Below, piece by piece: positions 53,169 through 62,158 of a stretch of 64,000 nt of DNA (position 1 is its first letter; each line of letters begins with the position of its first letter). The notes below the pieces were generated by a model. That model saw only the letters and a list, made by a program, of their open reading frames with translations, did not search any database and was not told the DNA's origin. The stretch spans positions 4,606,001-4,670,000 of the forward strand of contig NZ_LT906480.1 of NCBI RefSeq assembly GCF_900186865.1, written 5' to 3'. Origin of the DNA: Stenotrophomonas maltophilia. Its GTDB lineage: Bacteria > Pseudomonadota > Gammaproteobacteria > Xanthomonadales > Xanthomonadaceae. The translations under genes were made by a program, and so were the position numbers.

Positions 53169-53702
53169 ATGATCCGCTGGACCACCTGGAAAGCAATAGC
53201 CACCGTTGGCATGATGTCGCTTTCGTGCATGGAAACTGCGCTATCGCACGACAGAGTTGAAGTGCGTTCCCCACAGCGGCTGGATGCCCTGATCGACGCG
53301 CTCGTCACCACGCCGTCGCCGATCAGCCCGGCCCAGTTGCATGAGCTGGGCATCATCGCGCCGTTTTCATTTGAGAAGGATGCAGGACCGCGCATCTACC
53401 GGTCACAGCCGATGCTGACCGCCGATGGCTTTGCCATCGATAACGTGGAGTATCGCGTTATACGCGGCAAGGACGATGAAATCCGCCTTCTGTTCGTCAC
53501 GTTCGTGGATACGCCATGCTTCCCACTGGAGCGGTTGGCTATGCGTTACACCCTGCAGCCATTCATCTATCCACCCAGCCATGGTGCGCCATTGATCGCG
53601 CGGAACCACGAGCAGCACCATTCGCTCACCGTAGGAGCGCAGGAGATCATCGTCCGCAGCCAGCGCGATGCTCCGCACTGCGTGCTGGGCCTGAGGCGCT
53701 GA
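53169..53702 (+). CDS. Uncharacterised, probably exported protein
   Basis: A 177-residue protein not recognised. It starts with a short hydrophobic segment (MIRWTTWKAIATVGMMSLSC) that could be a signal peptide or lipobox-like anchor, then HDRVEVRSPQRLDALIDALV, and a beta-rich middle (IDNVEYRVIRGKDDEIRLLF). AGGAGCCTTG before ATG 53169 decides the start; an in-frame ATG at 53058 would add 37 unlikely residues. It is convergent with the HAD phosphatase. Confidence 0.6.
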   Translation: MIRWTTWKAIATVGMMSLSCMETALSHDRVEVRSPQRLDALIDALVTTPSPISPAQLHELGIIAPFSFEKDAGPRIYRSQPMLTADGFAIDNVEYRVIRGKDDEIRLLFVTFVDTPCFPLERLAMRYTLQPFIYPPSHGAPLIARNHEQHHSLTVGAQEIIVRSQRDAPHCVLGLRR

Positions 53703-53717
53703 GCGCCGCTTGGCGCC

Positions 53718-54560
53718 TCAACGCAATACGTAGGTCTCAATGGCGCGCGCCACGCCGTCATCAGCATTGCTGCTGGTCTCAAACCGCGCCACCGCCTTCA
53801 CCGCATCGATGGCATTGCCCATCGCCACGCTGGTGCCGGCGTACTGCAACATGGTCAAGTCGTTCTCCTGGTCGCCGATGGCCATCACGTTGGCGCGGTC
53901 GATGCCCAGGTGCTCGGCCAGCTTCTGCAGGCTCGGGCCCTTACCCGCGCGGTGGTCGAACACTTCCAGGAAGTACGGCGCGCTCTTCAATACCGCGAAG
54001 CGCTCGGTCAGTTCGCTGGGCAGGCGCGCGATGGCGGCATCCAGTACCTCGGGCTCGTCGATCATCATCAGCTTGATGAAGGACATCGACGGGTCCATGT
54101 CTTCCACGCGGCGATAGGACAGCGGCATCCGCGAAAGATGCGAGTCGGCCACGGTGTAGTAGCTGATGTCCTGGTTGGGCGTGTACATGCGCTGGCTGTC
54201 CAGCGCCTGGAAGTGCACGCCCACTTCGCGGGCCACCTGCTCGCAGAACAGGAAATCGTCGAAGCTGAGCGGATACTCGACCACGGTTTCGCGCGTGCCG
54301 ACGCGCTGCACCAGGCCGCCATTGCAGGCGATGCAGTAGTCGTCGTTGCCGGTGATGCCGAGCTCGTGCAGGTACGGCGCCAGGCCCGGAACCGGGCGGC
54401 CACTGGTCAGCACGATGTGCACGCCCAGCGCCCGCGCCTGCGCGATGGCCTTCCTGGCGCGGGGGGTGAGCTGGTGCGACGGGTCCAGCAGGGTGCCATC
54501 CATGTCGATGGCGACCAGTTCGATGGTCGATTGCCTGCGGCCCATGTCCATTGCGTTCAA
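53718..54560 (-). CDS. Cof-type HAD-IIB sugar phosphatase
   Basis: A 280-residue HAD-superfamily hydrolase of the Cof/YidA group. Motif I is VAIDMDGTLLDPSHQL, motif II VLTSGRP, motif III Lys in HRAGKGPSLQKLAEHLG, and motif IV AIGDQENDLTML. The C2B cap lies in the middle. YidA-type enzymes dephosphorylate sugar phosphates and other small phosphates. Starts at 54560 or at the in-frame Met three codons later. Confidence 0.9.
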   Translation of the reverse strand: MNAMDMGRRQSTIELVAIDMDGTLLDPSHQLTPRARKAIAQARALGVHIVLTSGRPVPGLAPYLHELGITGNDDYCIACNGGLVQRVGTRETVVEYPLSFDDFLFCEQVAREVGVHFQALDSQRMYTPNQDISYYTVADSHLSRMPLSYRRVEDMDPSMSFIKLMMIDEPEVLDAAIARLPSELTERFAVLKSAPYFLEVFDHRAGKGPSLQKLAEHLGIDRANVMAIGDQENDLTMLQYAGTSVAMGNAIDAVKAVARFETSSNADDGVARAIETYVLR

Positions 54561-54700
54561 CTCGTGCGGGGCACGCCAGTTTAACCCCTCATGCCCGGTT
54601 CACCTCTTTGCCCACGTTGGCCGGGATACTGCAGGATCCTGTGCGTCCCCCACCGCAGGACGGCCCGCTGACCGCCCTTCCCTGGAGAAGCTTGCGACGC

Positions 54701-55351
54701 ATGACCTACCGTGCCCCCGAAACCGACGACAGCGCCCCCCTGGCCCAGCAGATCGAGCAGATGATCGACGAGCTGCCCGGCGACCAGGTGAGGGTCGGCA
54801 CCCTGCTCAGTGCGCTGGGCGATGAAGGCCTGTTGCTGATCGTGATCCTGCTCTCGGCCATCTTCATTATTCCGGTGTCGATTCCGGGGCTGAGTACCGT
54901 GTTTGGCGCCTCGATCCTGCTGATCGGCCTGAGCCGGGTGCGCAACCGCCCGCTGTGGGTACCGCAGAAACTGGCGCGCCGCGAGATCGCCACCGACAAG
55001 CTGAAGGCCAACCTCGGCCGTGCGCTGAAGTGGGTGCACCGCATGGAGCGGTTGTCGCGGCCGATGCGGCTGGCGGTGATGGTGCGCTCGAAGAAGATGA
55101 TGCGCCTGAACAACCTGATGCTGGTGTTCGCCACCCTGCTGCTGATGGCCCCGGCTGGGCCGATTCCCTTCAGCAATACCTTGCCCGCGTTGGCACTGAT
55201 GTCGTTTGCGATTGGCTTCATCCAGCGCGATGGTGCGGCGGTGGCTGCCGGTTATGGTTTCGTGGTGGCCACGGTGGTGTATTTCGGCGTGCTGCTGGGT
55301 GGCATGGGGTTTGCCGCCGAGTCGGTGTTCAGCGGGTTCCGGGCACGCTGA
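54701..55351 (+). CDS. exoD: ExoD-like exopolysaccharide synthesis protein
   Basis: A 216-residue membrane protein of the ExoD family. The N-terminal soluble part (PLAQQIEQMIDELPGDQVRV) is followed by LGDEGLLLIVILLSAIFIIP, VFGASILLIGLSRVRNRPLW, and three further hydrophobic spans near the C-terminus (LMLVFATLLLMAPAGPIPFS, GYGFVVATVVYFGVLLGG). ExoD affects exopolysaccharide production in rhizobia; the biochemical role is not known. ATG 54701 is closest to the conserved start. It is divergent from the HAD gene. Confidence 0.82.
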   Translation: MTYRAPETDDSAPLAQQIEQMIDELPGDQVRVGTLLSALGDEGLLLIVILLSAIFIIPVSIPGLSTVFGASILLIGLSRVRNRPLWVPQKLARREIATDKLKANLGRALKWVHRMERLSRPMRLAVMVRSKKMMRLNNLMLVFATLLLMAPAGPIPFSNTLPALALMSFAIGFIQRDGAAVAAGYGFVVATVVYFGVLLGGMGFAAESVFSGFRAR

Positions 55352-55440
55352 ACCCGGTGGCAGAACCGGCAGGGCGGACTCGACAGGGTGGAGTCGGCTG
55401 CCCTTCGCTGCTTACCGGGGAAGCACGCGCTGCGCTCGCG

Positions 55441-55464
55441 AGTCGACTGACAGTCGACTCTACC
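55441..55464 (-). repeat. SMAG-type palindrome
   Basis: AGTCGACTGACAGTCGACTC followed by TACC, with arms AGTCGACT / AGTCGACT and a CTAC end, same type as the pair at 49812-49899. It lies in the convergent gap between exoD and the sorbosone-dehydrogenase-like gene. Confidence 0.85.
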
Positions 55465-55498
55465 GGATGTTCTTCGGCCATGGCTCGACGCTACACAG

Positions 55499-56809
55499 CT
55501 ACTTGGCCGACACCCGCCACACCACGTCGCCCACGTCGTCGGCCACCAGCAGCGCGCCTTCGGCGTCCATCGCCATGCCCACCGGCGCACCCATCAGCGT
55601 CTTCTCGTCCTTCGAGGCGAAGCCGCTGACCACGGTCTGCGGCCGCCCGGTCGGCTTGCCGTCCTTGAACGGTACGTAGACCACTTCGTAGCCGCTCAGT
55701 GGTGAACGATCCCAGCTGCCGTGCTCGCCGATGAAGGCGCCGCCGTGGTACTGCGCCGGCAATGCCTGGCCGGTGTAGAACAACAGGCCCAGCGGTGCCA
55801 CGTGCGAGCCGATGGCGTAGTCCGGTGTGATCGCCTTGGCCACCAGGTCCGGCCGCTGCGGCTGCACGCGCTCGTCCACGTGCTGGCCGTAGTAGCTGTA
55901 GGGCCAGCCGTAGAAGCCATCCTCCTTCACCGAGGTGAGGTAATCCGGCACCAGGTCGGCACCGATCTCGTCGCGTTCGTTCGCCACCGCCCACAACGTG
56001 CCAGTGCTCGGCTCCCAGTCCAGGCCGGTCGGGTTGCGGATGCCCGACGCAAAGATACGGCTGCCACGGGTGGCTACGTCCACTTCCAGCACCACTGCGC
56101 GGCGGTACTCGACGGCCAGACCATTTTCGGTGATGTTGCTGTTGGAGCCCACGCCCACGTAGAGCTTGCGGCCATCGCGGCTGGCCAGCAGTTCCTTGGT
56201 CCAGTGGTGGTTGATGGTGCTGGGCAGGTCGGTGAACTCGCGGCCCTTGTCGGACATGCGGGTTTCACCAGGCACGTAGTGGTACTGCATGATGTTGCCG
56301 GTGTTGGCCACGTACAGCGTGTCGCCGATCAGCTGGATGCCGAACGGCGAATGCAGGCCTTCGATGTAGACATGCTGGGTCCAGGTGTTCGTTCCCGGCG
56401 TGCGGCGCAGCAGGGTGACCCGGTTGCCGCCCTTGCCGGCCTTGCCCGAGCGCGCCTTCACCTTGCCGGCGATCCACTGCTTGGGCGTGGTGACCGGTTC
56501 TTCGCCGGGGCCGTTGCCTTCCACCACCAGTACATCGCCGTTGAGCAGGGTCAGCAGCCGCCGCGGATGCTGCAGGTTGGCGGCGATGCGCTCGATCTTC
56601 AGGCCCTCGGCCACCGTGGGGGTCTGTCCATCAGCCCAGCCAACGCCCTTGGGCACCTGCATCGGCGGCATCAGGAAGTTGGCCGGCTTGGGCAGCGGCG
56701 GCTGCGGGCCCGACTGGTCGGCCGGATGGTACTCGGCCTTGCCGGCGCAGGCCGACAGGGCGGCGGCCAATGCCAAGGCGGCGACGGTGGGCAGGATGTG
56801 CTTAGCCAT
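55499..56809 (-). CDS. PQQ-type sugar (sorbosone) dehydrogenase-like lipoprotein
   Basis: A 436-residue lipoprotein (lipobox LSACAGKAEY) with a six-bladed beta-propeller of the soluble glucose/sorbosone dehydrogenase group: LKIERIAANLQHPRRLLTLL, SPFGIQLIGDTLYVANTGNI, IRNPTGLDWEPSTGTLWAVA, and a final blade PVGMAMDAEGALLVADDVGD. Members oxidise aldoses using PQQ in the periplasm. It overlaps the stop of the upstream DUF2231-like gene by eight bases, so the two are co-transcribed; membrane proteins of that type often accompany such dehydrogenases. Confidence 0.85.
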   Translation of the reverse strand: MAKHILPTVAALALAAALSACAGKAEYHPADQSGPQPPLPKPANFLMPPMQVPKGVGWADGQTPTVAEGLKIERIAANLQHPRRLLTLLNGDVLVVEGNGPGEEPVTTPKQWIAGKVKARSGKAGKGGNRVTLLRRTPGTNTWTQHVYIEGLHSPFGIQLIGDTLYVANTGNIMQYHYVPGETRMSDKGREFTDLPSTINHHWTKELLASRDGRKLYVGVGSNSNITENGLAVEYRRAVVLEVDVATRGSRIFASGIRNPTGLDWEPSTGTLWAVANERDEIGADLVPDYLTSVKEDGFYGWPYSYYGQHVDERVQPQRPDLVAKAITPDYAIGSHVAPLGLLFYTGQALPAQYHGGAFIGEHGSWDRSPLSGYEVVYVPFKDGKPTGRPQTVVSGFASKDEKTLMGAPVGMAMDAEGALLVADDVGDVVWRVSAK

Positions 56810-57245
56810 GACGACCTCCCTGCAGCACCGGCGGCTGCAGTGACAGCAGGATCAGGCCCAGCGCGATCAGGGCCACGGTCAGCGCCGACAGGATCGTGCC
56901 CGGCACTGCAACGGCATACGCATCGCGGCTGTGCACGAAGGCGTTCCAGATGGCCAGCACCACCGCGACCAGGTTGAGGAAGAAGTCGATGCGGTCGATA
57001 CGGGTGGCCGTGCCGTTGCGGCGCCAGACCGCGAACAGGTTGATCAGGCGCGGAAGGATGGCGATCAGCAGGCCGAAGGTGATCAGCCAGGCGGCGGCCT
57101 TTCCCCACATCACCTCGGCGCTGTTGAGGTAGATCGCGTCGAAGATCAGTGCACCGACGAAGAAGCCGAAGGGTATCGGGTTCAACAGGCTGAACAGCGT
57201 GGTGCCGAGGCCGCGATGGGCCTGGGCCAGAGGGTTGACCATCAT
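56802..57245 (-). CDS. DUF2231-like four-span membrane protein
   Basis: A 147-residue inner-membrane protein: NPLAQAHRGLGTTLFSLLNP, then hydrophobic spans near PFGFFVGALIFDAIYL, AWLITFGLLIAILPRLINLF, FFLNLVAVVLAIWNAFVHSR, and ALTVALIALGLILLSLQP. The layout fits DUF2231, proposed to be a haem-binding electron-transfer partner. The start MMVNPL at 57245 is chosen over an upstream in-frame start with no similarity. It is co-transcribed with the PQQ-type dehydrogenase and may pass its electrons. Confidence 0.75.
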   Translation of the reverse strand: MMVNPLAQAHRGLGTTLFSLLNPIPFGFFVGALIFDAIYLNSAEVMWGKAAAWLITFGLLIAILPRLINLFAVWRRNGTATRIDRIDFFLNLVAVVLAIWNAFVHSRDAYAVAVPGTILSALTVALIALGLILLSLQPPVLQGGRHG

Positions 57246-57350
57246 CGTGCTCCGATGCGGAAGGGTGCACGGGCTGTAGTAACACAGCGCGATGTGAGGG
57301 CGCGCGATGATACCCGGCGGGGCTGCCACACCCACCGCGCAGGCACCCCG

Positions 57351-57779
57351 CTACGCGGATTCGTCCTCGCGCACCTCGTGGAAGGGCAGCATCGTCTCGA
57401 AGCCGAATTCGTGTTCCATGCTGGTGCGGACCAGGCCGCCGATGGCGTAGCGGCTGGTGTTGGCATGCACGTCTATGCCACCGAGCCGCCACTCGGTGCG
57501 CAGATGCAGCGTCTCTGCGCGGCGCATGACGATCCGTTCCTCCTGCAGCAGCGCGCGTCGGTGCCTCTTCATCAACAGCCGCAGCGGTTTCACCGTGGTG
57601 ATGCCGAATGCGGCCAGCTCGGGCAGCAACTCGGCGATATCGGCATCGTCGCCATAGTCGTGGCTGCGCGTATGCACGGACAGCACCACCTTGCGGATGG
57701 CGGCAACCGAGAGCGGGGTCTGGTCTGCGCGCGCACGTGCACGCTGGCGTCCATTCTTCATGCGTGTCTTCATCTGCAT
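57351..57779 (-). CDS. Uncharacterised protein
   Basis: A 142-residue soluble protein, not recognised. The N-terminus is highly basic (MQMKTRMKNGRQRARARADQ), the middle reads IRKVVLSVHTRSHDYGDDAD, IAELLPELAAFGITTVKPLR, and the end VRTSMEHEFGFETMLPFHEV. The open frame extends far upstream, antisense to the S8 peptidase, but Met 57779 is the first credible start. Divergent from the peptidase gene. Confidence 0.5.
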   Translation of the reverse strand: MQMKTRMKNGRQRARARADQTPLSVAAIRKVVLSVHTRSHDYGDDADIAELLPELAAFGITTVKPLRLLMKRHRRALLQEERIVMRRAETLHLRTEWRLGGIDVHANTSRYAIGGLVRTSMEHEFGFETMLPFHEVREDESA

Positions 57780-58011
57780 GTGATTACCACGTTTCCGGCC
57801 CTCGAAGCAGACGCGCGAAGATGGCGTGAAGGCATTCGAATGCCCTGTCATAACCTGACGTACTAAGCGTTTGTGACGCAATTGGCACATTCGCAGATTG
57901 TTTGTGTGAAGAGGTAGGGGGGTTGTTCGTTGTGTCGCGTTTGGCTCGTTGCGATGGGGCAGTTCCGCCCCGCCGTCCTGCCATGCCGATTCACAACAGA
58001 AGGATTCGTGT

Positions 58012-59778
58012 ATGAAGCGACACACGCAACGCTCCGCGCCACCGCGCTCTGCGCGCCTGGCCCTCGCCACTGCCCTGGTGCTGGGCAGCCTGGCCGTCAC
58101 CGCCCAGGCCCAACAGGCCGATCCGCTGGCGGGTATCCAGTGGCACCTGCTCAATACCGGGCAGACGGTCCCGGCCGACACGCTGCCGGTAGCCGGCAAC
58201 GACCTGAACGTGGATGGCCTGTTCCGCAATGGCATCCGTGGCCAGGGCGTCACCATCGCCATCGTCGACGATGGCCTGCAGATCGCCCACCCGGACCTGG
58301 CGGCCAACGTGGCCGCGGTAGCCGGCAAGAACTTCACCAATGGCTCGAACAACCCCACCCCGACCAACCCGGATGTCGACAACCACGGCACCATGGTCGG
58401 TGGCATCGCCGGTGCGGTGGGCGCCAACAACCTGGGCGTGCGCGGTGTGGCCCCGGCGGCGACGCTGAAGGGCTTCAACCCGATTTCGCGCTCAGCCCTG
58501 GGCAACCAGCAGAGCAACATCGAGTACGCCTGGTGGGACGGCGCGGAGTCGGCCGACGTGCAGGTGTTCAACAACAGCTGGGGCGCCGGCCCGGGCAATC
58601 CGAACCTGCCGTTGGCGTACAGCGAAAACACGATTCGTTCGTATGAGCAAGCCCTGTCGGGTACGCGCGGTGGTCGCGGCGGCATCTACGTGAAGTCGGC
58701 CGGCAACAACTTCAACAATGCCTCGATCAGCCAGACCCAGGATGTCTGCACCACCGACACCAAGAACCGCAACACCGGCTGCGTGCCGGCTGGCCGCGAC
58801 CCGCGCAACAACCTGTTCAACGTCATCACCGTAGGCGCGGTGCGCGCCGATGGCGTGCGCTCGTCGTATTCCTCCGCCGGCTCGGCGCTGTGGGTGTCGG
58901 CCTTTGGCGGCGAGTACGGCCTGCAGGCGCAGTACGCCCCGGGCCTGGTGGCACGCGCCTACGACCCGGCCATCGTCACCACCGACGTGACCGGGTGCGC
59001 GCAGGGCAGCAACAAGAACACCAACCGCCAGAACACGCTGGACAGCAACCTGTCGGCCATCGACAGCACCTGCAACTACACCGCCAAGATGAACGGCACG
59101 TCCGCGTCGGCACCGATGGTGTCGGGCGTGGCGGCGCTGGTGCTGGAAGCCAATCCGAACCTGTCCTATCGCGATGTGAAGTACATCCTGGCCACCACCG
59201 CCACCCGCAACCACCCGAACCAGCCGGCGGTGACGCTGGCCGACGGGCGCACGCTGGTACCGGGCTGGACGGTGAATGCTGCCGGCCGTGCCTACAGCAA
59301 CTGGTATGGCTTCGGCGTGGTCAACGCTGCACGTGCAGTGCAGGTCGCCGAGAACTTCCAGTCGCTCGGTGCGCTGGTCGACAGCGGCTGGCGCAACACC
59401 ACGCGTACCGTGGCCATCGGCAACACCTCGGCTGCCGCCGCACGCCTGACCTTCCAGTTGGCCAACGGCGCGCGCAACATCGAAAGCGTGCAGCTGGGCT
59501 TCCGGGTCAACCACCGCAACACGCGCCAGCTGCAGTTCGTGCTGGTGTCGCCCAGCGGCACCCGCAGCGTGGTGCAACCGGCGTTCACCGCGATCGGTTC
59601 GGGCACGGGTGGCGCGCAGAGCAACTTCACCAGCTGGGACCTGCTGTCCAGCAATGCCTTCCTGGATGAAAATGCCAGCGGCACCTGGACGCTGGAAGTG
59701 ACCGACATGGGGCAGGCCGCGACCGCAGCTTCGCGCGGCAACCTCGAATTCTTCAAGATCCGCGTTCTGGGGCACTGA
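58012..59778 (+). CDS. Secreted S8 (kexin-like) serine peptidase with P-domain
   Basis: A 588-residue secreted subtilase. After the signal peptide (LALATALVLGSLAVTAQA) comes the catalytic domain with D86/D87 in TIAIVDDGLQIAHPDL, H125 in DNHGTMVGG, the oxyanion Asn region SAGNNFNNAS, and S364 in NGTSASAPMVSG. The C-terminal 130 residues are a proprotein-convertase P-domain (VQLGFRVNHRNTRQLQFVLV, ENASGTWTLEVTDMGQAA). There is no long propeptide, so folding may rely on the overlapping downstream gene. Calcium sites are expected but not mapped. ATG 58012 is fixed by the signal peptide. Confidence 0.92.
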   Translation: MKRHTQRSAPPRSARLALATALVLGSLAVTAQAQQADPLAGIQWHLLNTGQTVPADTLPVAGNDLNVDGLFRNGIRGQGVTIAIVDDGLQIAHPDLAANVAAVAGKNFTNGSNNPTPTNPDVDNHGTMVGGIAGAVGANNLGVRGVAPAATLKGFNPISRSALGNQQSNIEYAWWDGAESADVQVFNNSWGAGPGNPNLPLAYSENTIRSYEQALSGTRGGRGGIYVKSAGNNFNNASISQTQDVCTTDTKNRNTGCVPAGRDPRNNLFNVITVGAVRADGVRSSYSSAGSALWVSAFGGEYGLQAQYAPGLVARAYDPAIVTTDVTGCAQGSNKNTNRQNTLDSNLSAIDSTCNYTAKMNGTSASAPMVSGVAALVLEANPNLSYRDVKYILATTATRNHPNQPAVTLADGRTLVPGWTVNAAGRAYSNWYGFGVVNAARAVQVAENFQSLGALVDSGWRNTTRTVAIGNTSAAAARLTFQLANGARNIESVQLGFRVNHRNTRQLQFVLVSPSGTRSVVQPAFTAIGSGTGGAQSNFTSWDLLSSNAFLDENASGTWTLEVTDMGQAATAASRGNLEFFKIRVLGH

Positions 59779-60356
59779 TGATGAAGACCACCATTCTGTT
59801 GAGCACGCTCGCCTTCGCGGCGATGACCTCTCCTGCCTGGGCACAGAGCTCGGGGCAGACCCCTCCAGCCAGGACCCTGTCGACCGTGGATGCGCAGGAA
59901 CTGAAGGCGTTCGCTACCGGCCGCTCGTTCGATGTGGGCGGCACACGCTTCCAGCTATCCCCCTCGACCACCGTGAAGCAGGCCAGCGGCGGTCAGTTCA
60001 CGATCACCCCGCCGGCGGCGGCGACCACCAGTTCGCGTACCAAGCGTTCGCTGGATGGCGCAGCGGCCGCGCCTGCTGATGCCGGTGCCGGCAAGTTCGC
60101 GGCGGCGGTCTCCCGCGACGGAGCGCCGGTGGTGGCGACCTCGCGGGTCAAGGTGTTCTTCACCGATGCGGCATCGGCCCAGCGCGCGGCTACGGCCACC
60201 GGTGGCACCGTGGTGAAGGTGTCGAAGGCTTCGGGCCAGGCCATCGTGGAGTATCCGTCGGTGAACGCGGCACTGGATGCGACCACCAGGCTGCTGTCCA
60301 CCGCCGGTATCCGCGCCACCGAGCCGGACGTGGTGCAGTGGGAAGAGACCAAGTAA
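59778..60356 (+). CDS. Small exported partner of the S8 peptidase, I9-like
   Basis: A 192-residue exported protein (signal MMKTTILLSTLAFAAMTSPAWA). A low-complexity middle (PPAAATTSSRTKRSLDGAAA) is followed by a 70-residue domain, VKVFFTDAASAQRAATATGG to IRATEPDVVQWEE, with the beta-alpha-beta look of peptidase inhibitor I9 / propeptide domains. The first base overlaps the last of the peptidase stop, so expression is coupled. The established parallel is the ASP protease of Aeromonas sobria, whose neighbouring ORF2 acts as an external chaperone; that this is the same arrangement is inferred. Confidence 0.65.
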   Translation: MMKTTILLSTLAFAAMTSPAWAQSSGQTPPARTLSTVDAQELKAFATGRSFDVGGTRFQLSPSTTVKQASGGQFTITPPAAATTSSRTKRSLDGAAAAPADAGAGKFAAAVSRDGAPVVATSRVKVFFTDAASAQRAATATGGTVVKVSKASGQAIVEYPSVNAALDATTRLLSTAGIRATEPDVVQWEETK

Positions 60357-60370
60357 GGCGTTGAGTGGCG

Positions 60371-60405
60371 CCCCCGGCCGGTTGGCTCTCCTGGCCGGCC
60401 GGGGG
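60371..60405 (+). terminator. Terminator of the S8 peptidase operon
   Basis: An 11-bp GC stem (CCCCCGGCCGG / CCGGCCGGGGG) with a 13-base loop, 15 bases past the stop of the partner gene. Confidence 0.65.
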
Positions 60406-60496
60406 ATTGGTGTGGGGGGCGTGCCGACCAACGGTCGGCACCCACCGGGGCAGCGGGCGCGACGAACAGGCGGCATCAGCCGCGCATGGCCTGGGA

Positions 60497-61177
60497 TTAC
60501 CGGGCGGCGAGTGCGTCGCTGTGCTTAAGGTGGCAGCTGGCCAGTGCGTCGTTGCCGGCGGCCGGATGAGCCGGCTCCAGCAGCAGGCGCTGCACGTCCG
60601 AGAACAGCTTTTCCACCGGCATGCCATAGGGCGCGAACAGGCGCAGGCGTCCCTGGCGGTCGAACACGTAGCCGCCCGCAATGTGGCTCATGGTGTAGGT
60701 ATCCGGTACCTGACCGGGTTCCTTTTCGTAGAACGCCTTGAAGTCGCTGGCCATCGCCGCCAGCTGCGCTTCGTTGCCGACCAGTGCGATCGCCTTGGGG
60801 TCGAACGCTTCCACGTAGGTGCGCGCGACCTCCGGCGTGTCGCGGGCCGGGTCAACGCTGACGAACACCACCTGCAGCTGGTCGGCATCCTTGCCCATCA
60901 GGTGCTTGACCTGGCTCAGCTCGACCATGGTGGTCGGGCACACGTCCGGGCAACTGGTGAAACCGAAGAACAGATAGGTCACCTGCCCCTGCAGGTCCTT
61001 CGGGCCGCGCACGGTGCCGTGGCTGTCGGGCATCGACCACTGCTGGCCGAGCTCTTCGCAGGCGATGTCCTTGGAGTAGAAGTCCATGCGCGACTGCGCA
61101 CTGCAGCCGGCCAGCAGGCCGAGCAGCAGGCCTGCGGCCAGCCGCAGGCCACATTGGGGGAACGCGATGCCTTTCAC
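60497..61177 (-). CDS. SCO1/SenC-type copper chaperone lipoprotein
   Basis: A 226-residue thioredoxin-fold protein that delivers copper to haem-copper oxidases. The lipobox is LLGLLAGCSAQ; the copper site is C-x3-C in FTSCPDVCPT plus the His in TYTMSHIAGG. GQVTYLFFGFTSC is characteristic. GTG 61177 gives a proper signal peptide; the open frame continues upstream into cyoD and is not real. It lies after cyoD in the same direction and is probably part of the cyo operon, although bo3 oxidase lacks the CuA site that SCO1 usually serves. Confidence 0.85.
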   Translation of the reverse strand: MKGIAFPQCGLRLAAGLLLGLLAGCSAQSRMDFYSKDIACEELGQQWSMPDSHGTVRGPKDLQGQVTYLFFGFTSCPDVCPTTMVELSQVKHLMGKDADQLQVVFVSVDPARDTPEVARTYVEAFDPKAIALVGNEAQLAAMASDFKAFYEKEPGQVPDTYTMSHIAGGYVFDRQGRLRLFAPYGMPVEKLFSDVQRLLLEPAHPAAGNDALASCHLKHSDALAAR

Positions 61178-61188
61178 GGTTCGCAGGC

Positions 61189-61521
61189 TCAGTTGATCAT
61201 CATGTGGTAGTGCATGCTCCAGATGATCCACACCGACAACGCGACGATGATGAACAGGATCACCAGGGTGAACACGAAGCTGGCCAGGTTCCAGCCACCT
61301 TCGGACTTGCGGTCCATGTGCAGGAAATAGACCAGCTGCACCAGGATCTGCGCCACCGCGAAGCCGACCAGCAGGAACAGCGTGAGCGGCCGCGACAGCA
61401 CCGGGTTCATCACCAGTGCGAACGGCACCACGGTCAGCAGCGCGCACAGCACGAAGCCGATCAGGTAGGACTTGGTGGAGCCGTGCGCATTGCCGGCGCG
61501 CGAAGTTTCGACGTGGGCCAT
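61189..61521 (-). CDS. cyoD: Cytochrome bo3 ubiquinol oxidase subunit IV
   Basis: A 110-residue three-span membrane protein: SYLIGFVLCALLTVVPFALV, FLLVGFAVAQILVQLVYFLH, and VFTLVILFIIVALSVWIIWS. This is the CyoD pattern, with the conserved LVYFLHMD turn. It helps assemble the CuB centre. One base separates it from the cyoC stop. Length matches the family (about 110). Confidence 0.92.
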   Translation of the reverse strand: MAHVETSRAGNAHGSTKSYLIGFVLCALLTVVPFALVMNPVLSRPLTLFLLVGFAVAQILVQLVYFLHMDRKSEGGWNLASFVFTLVILFIIVALSVWIIWSMHYHMMIN

Positions 61522-61522
61522 G

Positions 61523-62158
61523 TCAGAAGGCTCCGATCAGATAGACGAAGGTGAAGACGCAGATCCACACCAGGTCCAGGAAGTGCCAGAACAGGCTCAG
61601 GCACGACACACGGGTGATGTTGGTCGGGGTCAGGCCACGGCGGTAGACCTGGTGCATGACCACCGCCATCCAGATCAGGCCGCTGGCCACGTGCAGGCCG
61701 TGGGTGGCGACCAGCGCGAAGAACGCCGACAGGTAGGCACTGGTGCTGGGGCCTGCGCCTTCGTGGATCAGGTGCGAGAACTCGTAGATCTCCATGCCGA
61801 TGAACGAGGCACCGAGCACGAAGGTCACGCCCAGCCAGCGCAGCACCGCCGAGGTGTCGTGGCGATGCATCGCCAGTACGGCCTGGCCGTAGGTGATGCT
61901 GGAGACCAGCAGCAGGAAGGTCTCGGCCATCACGAACGGCAGCGAGAACAGCTCCTTGCCGGTGGGGCCGCCGGCGTAGGCGGTGCTGAGCACCGCGTAC
62001 GAGGCGAACAGCGAACCGAACAGCACCAGGTCGGACATGAGGTAGACCCACATGCCGAACACCTTCATGCCGCCCTGTTCGTGGCCATGGTCGTGTTCGT
62101 GGTGGTCCTCGTGTGCCTGCGTGTCGCTGGCCAGCTCGGGGCGGGTCAACAGGTTCAT
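61523..62158 (-). CDS. cyoC: Cytochrome bo3 ubiquinol oxidase subunit III
   Basis: A 211-residue five-span subunit [23 protein letters not shown] at the N-terminus, [13 protein letters not shown] with the conserved Glu, [16 protein letters not shown], and [21 protein letters not shown] His-rich leader ([13 protein letters not shown]) precedes the first span, which is unusual and may bind metal. ATG 62158 overlaps the cyoB stop (ATGA). Confidence 0.95.
   Translation of the reverse strand: MNLLTRPELASDTQAHEDHHEHDHGHEQGGMKVFGMWVYLMSDLVLFGSLFASYAVLSTAYAGGPTGKELFSLPFVMAETFLLLVSSITYGQAVLAMHRHDTSAVLRWLGVTFVLGASFIGMEIYEFSHLIHEGAGPSTSAYLSAFFALVATHGLHVASGLIWMAVVMHQVYRRGLTPTNITRVSCLSLFWHFLDLVWICVFTFVYLIGAF

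Noticed and set aside
58492..59844. 450-codon minus-strand frame opposite the S8 peptidase
   Set aside because: Antisense shadow; the subtilase on the plus strand has all catalytic motifs and a signal peptide.
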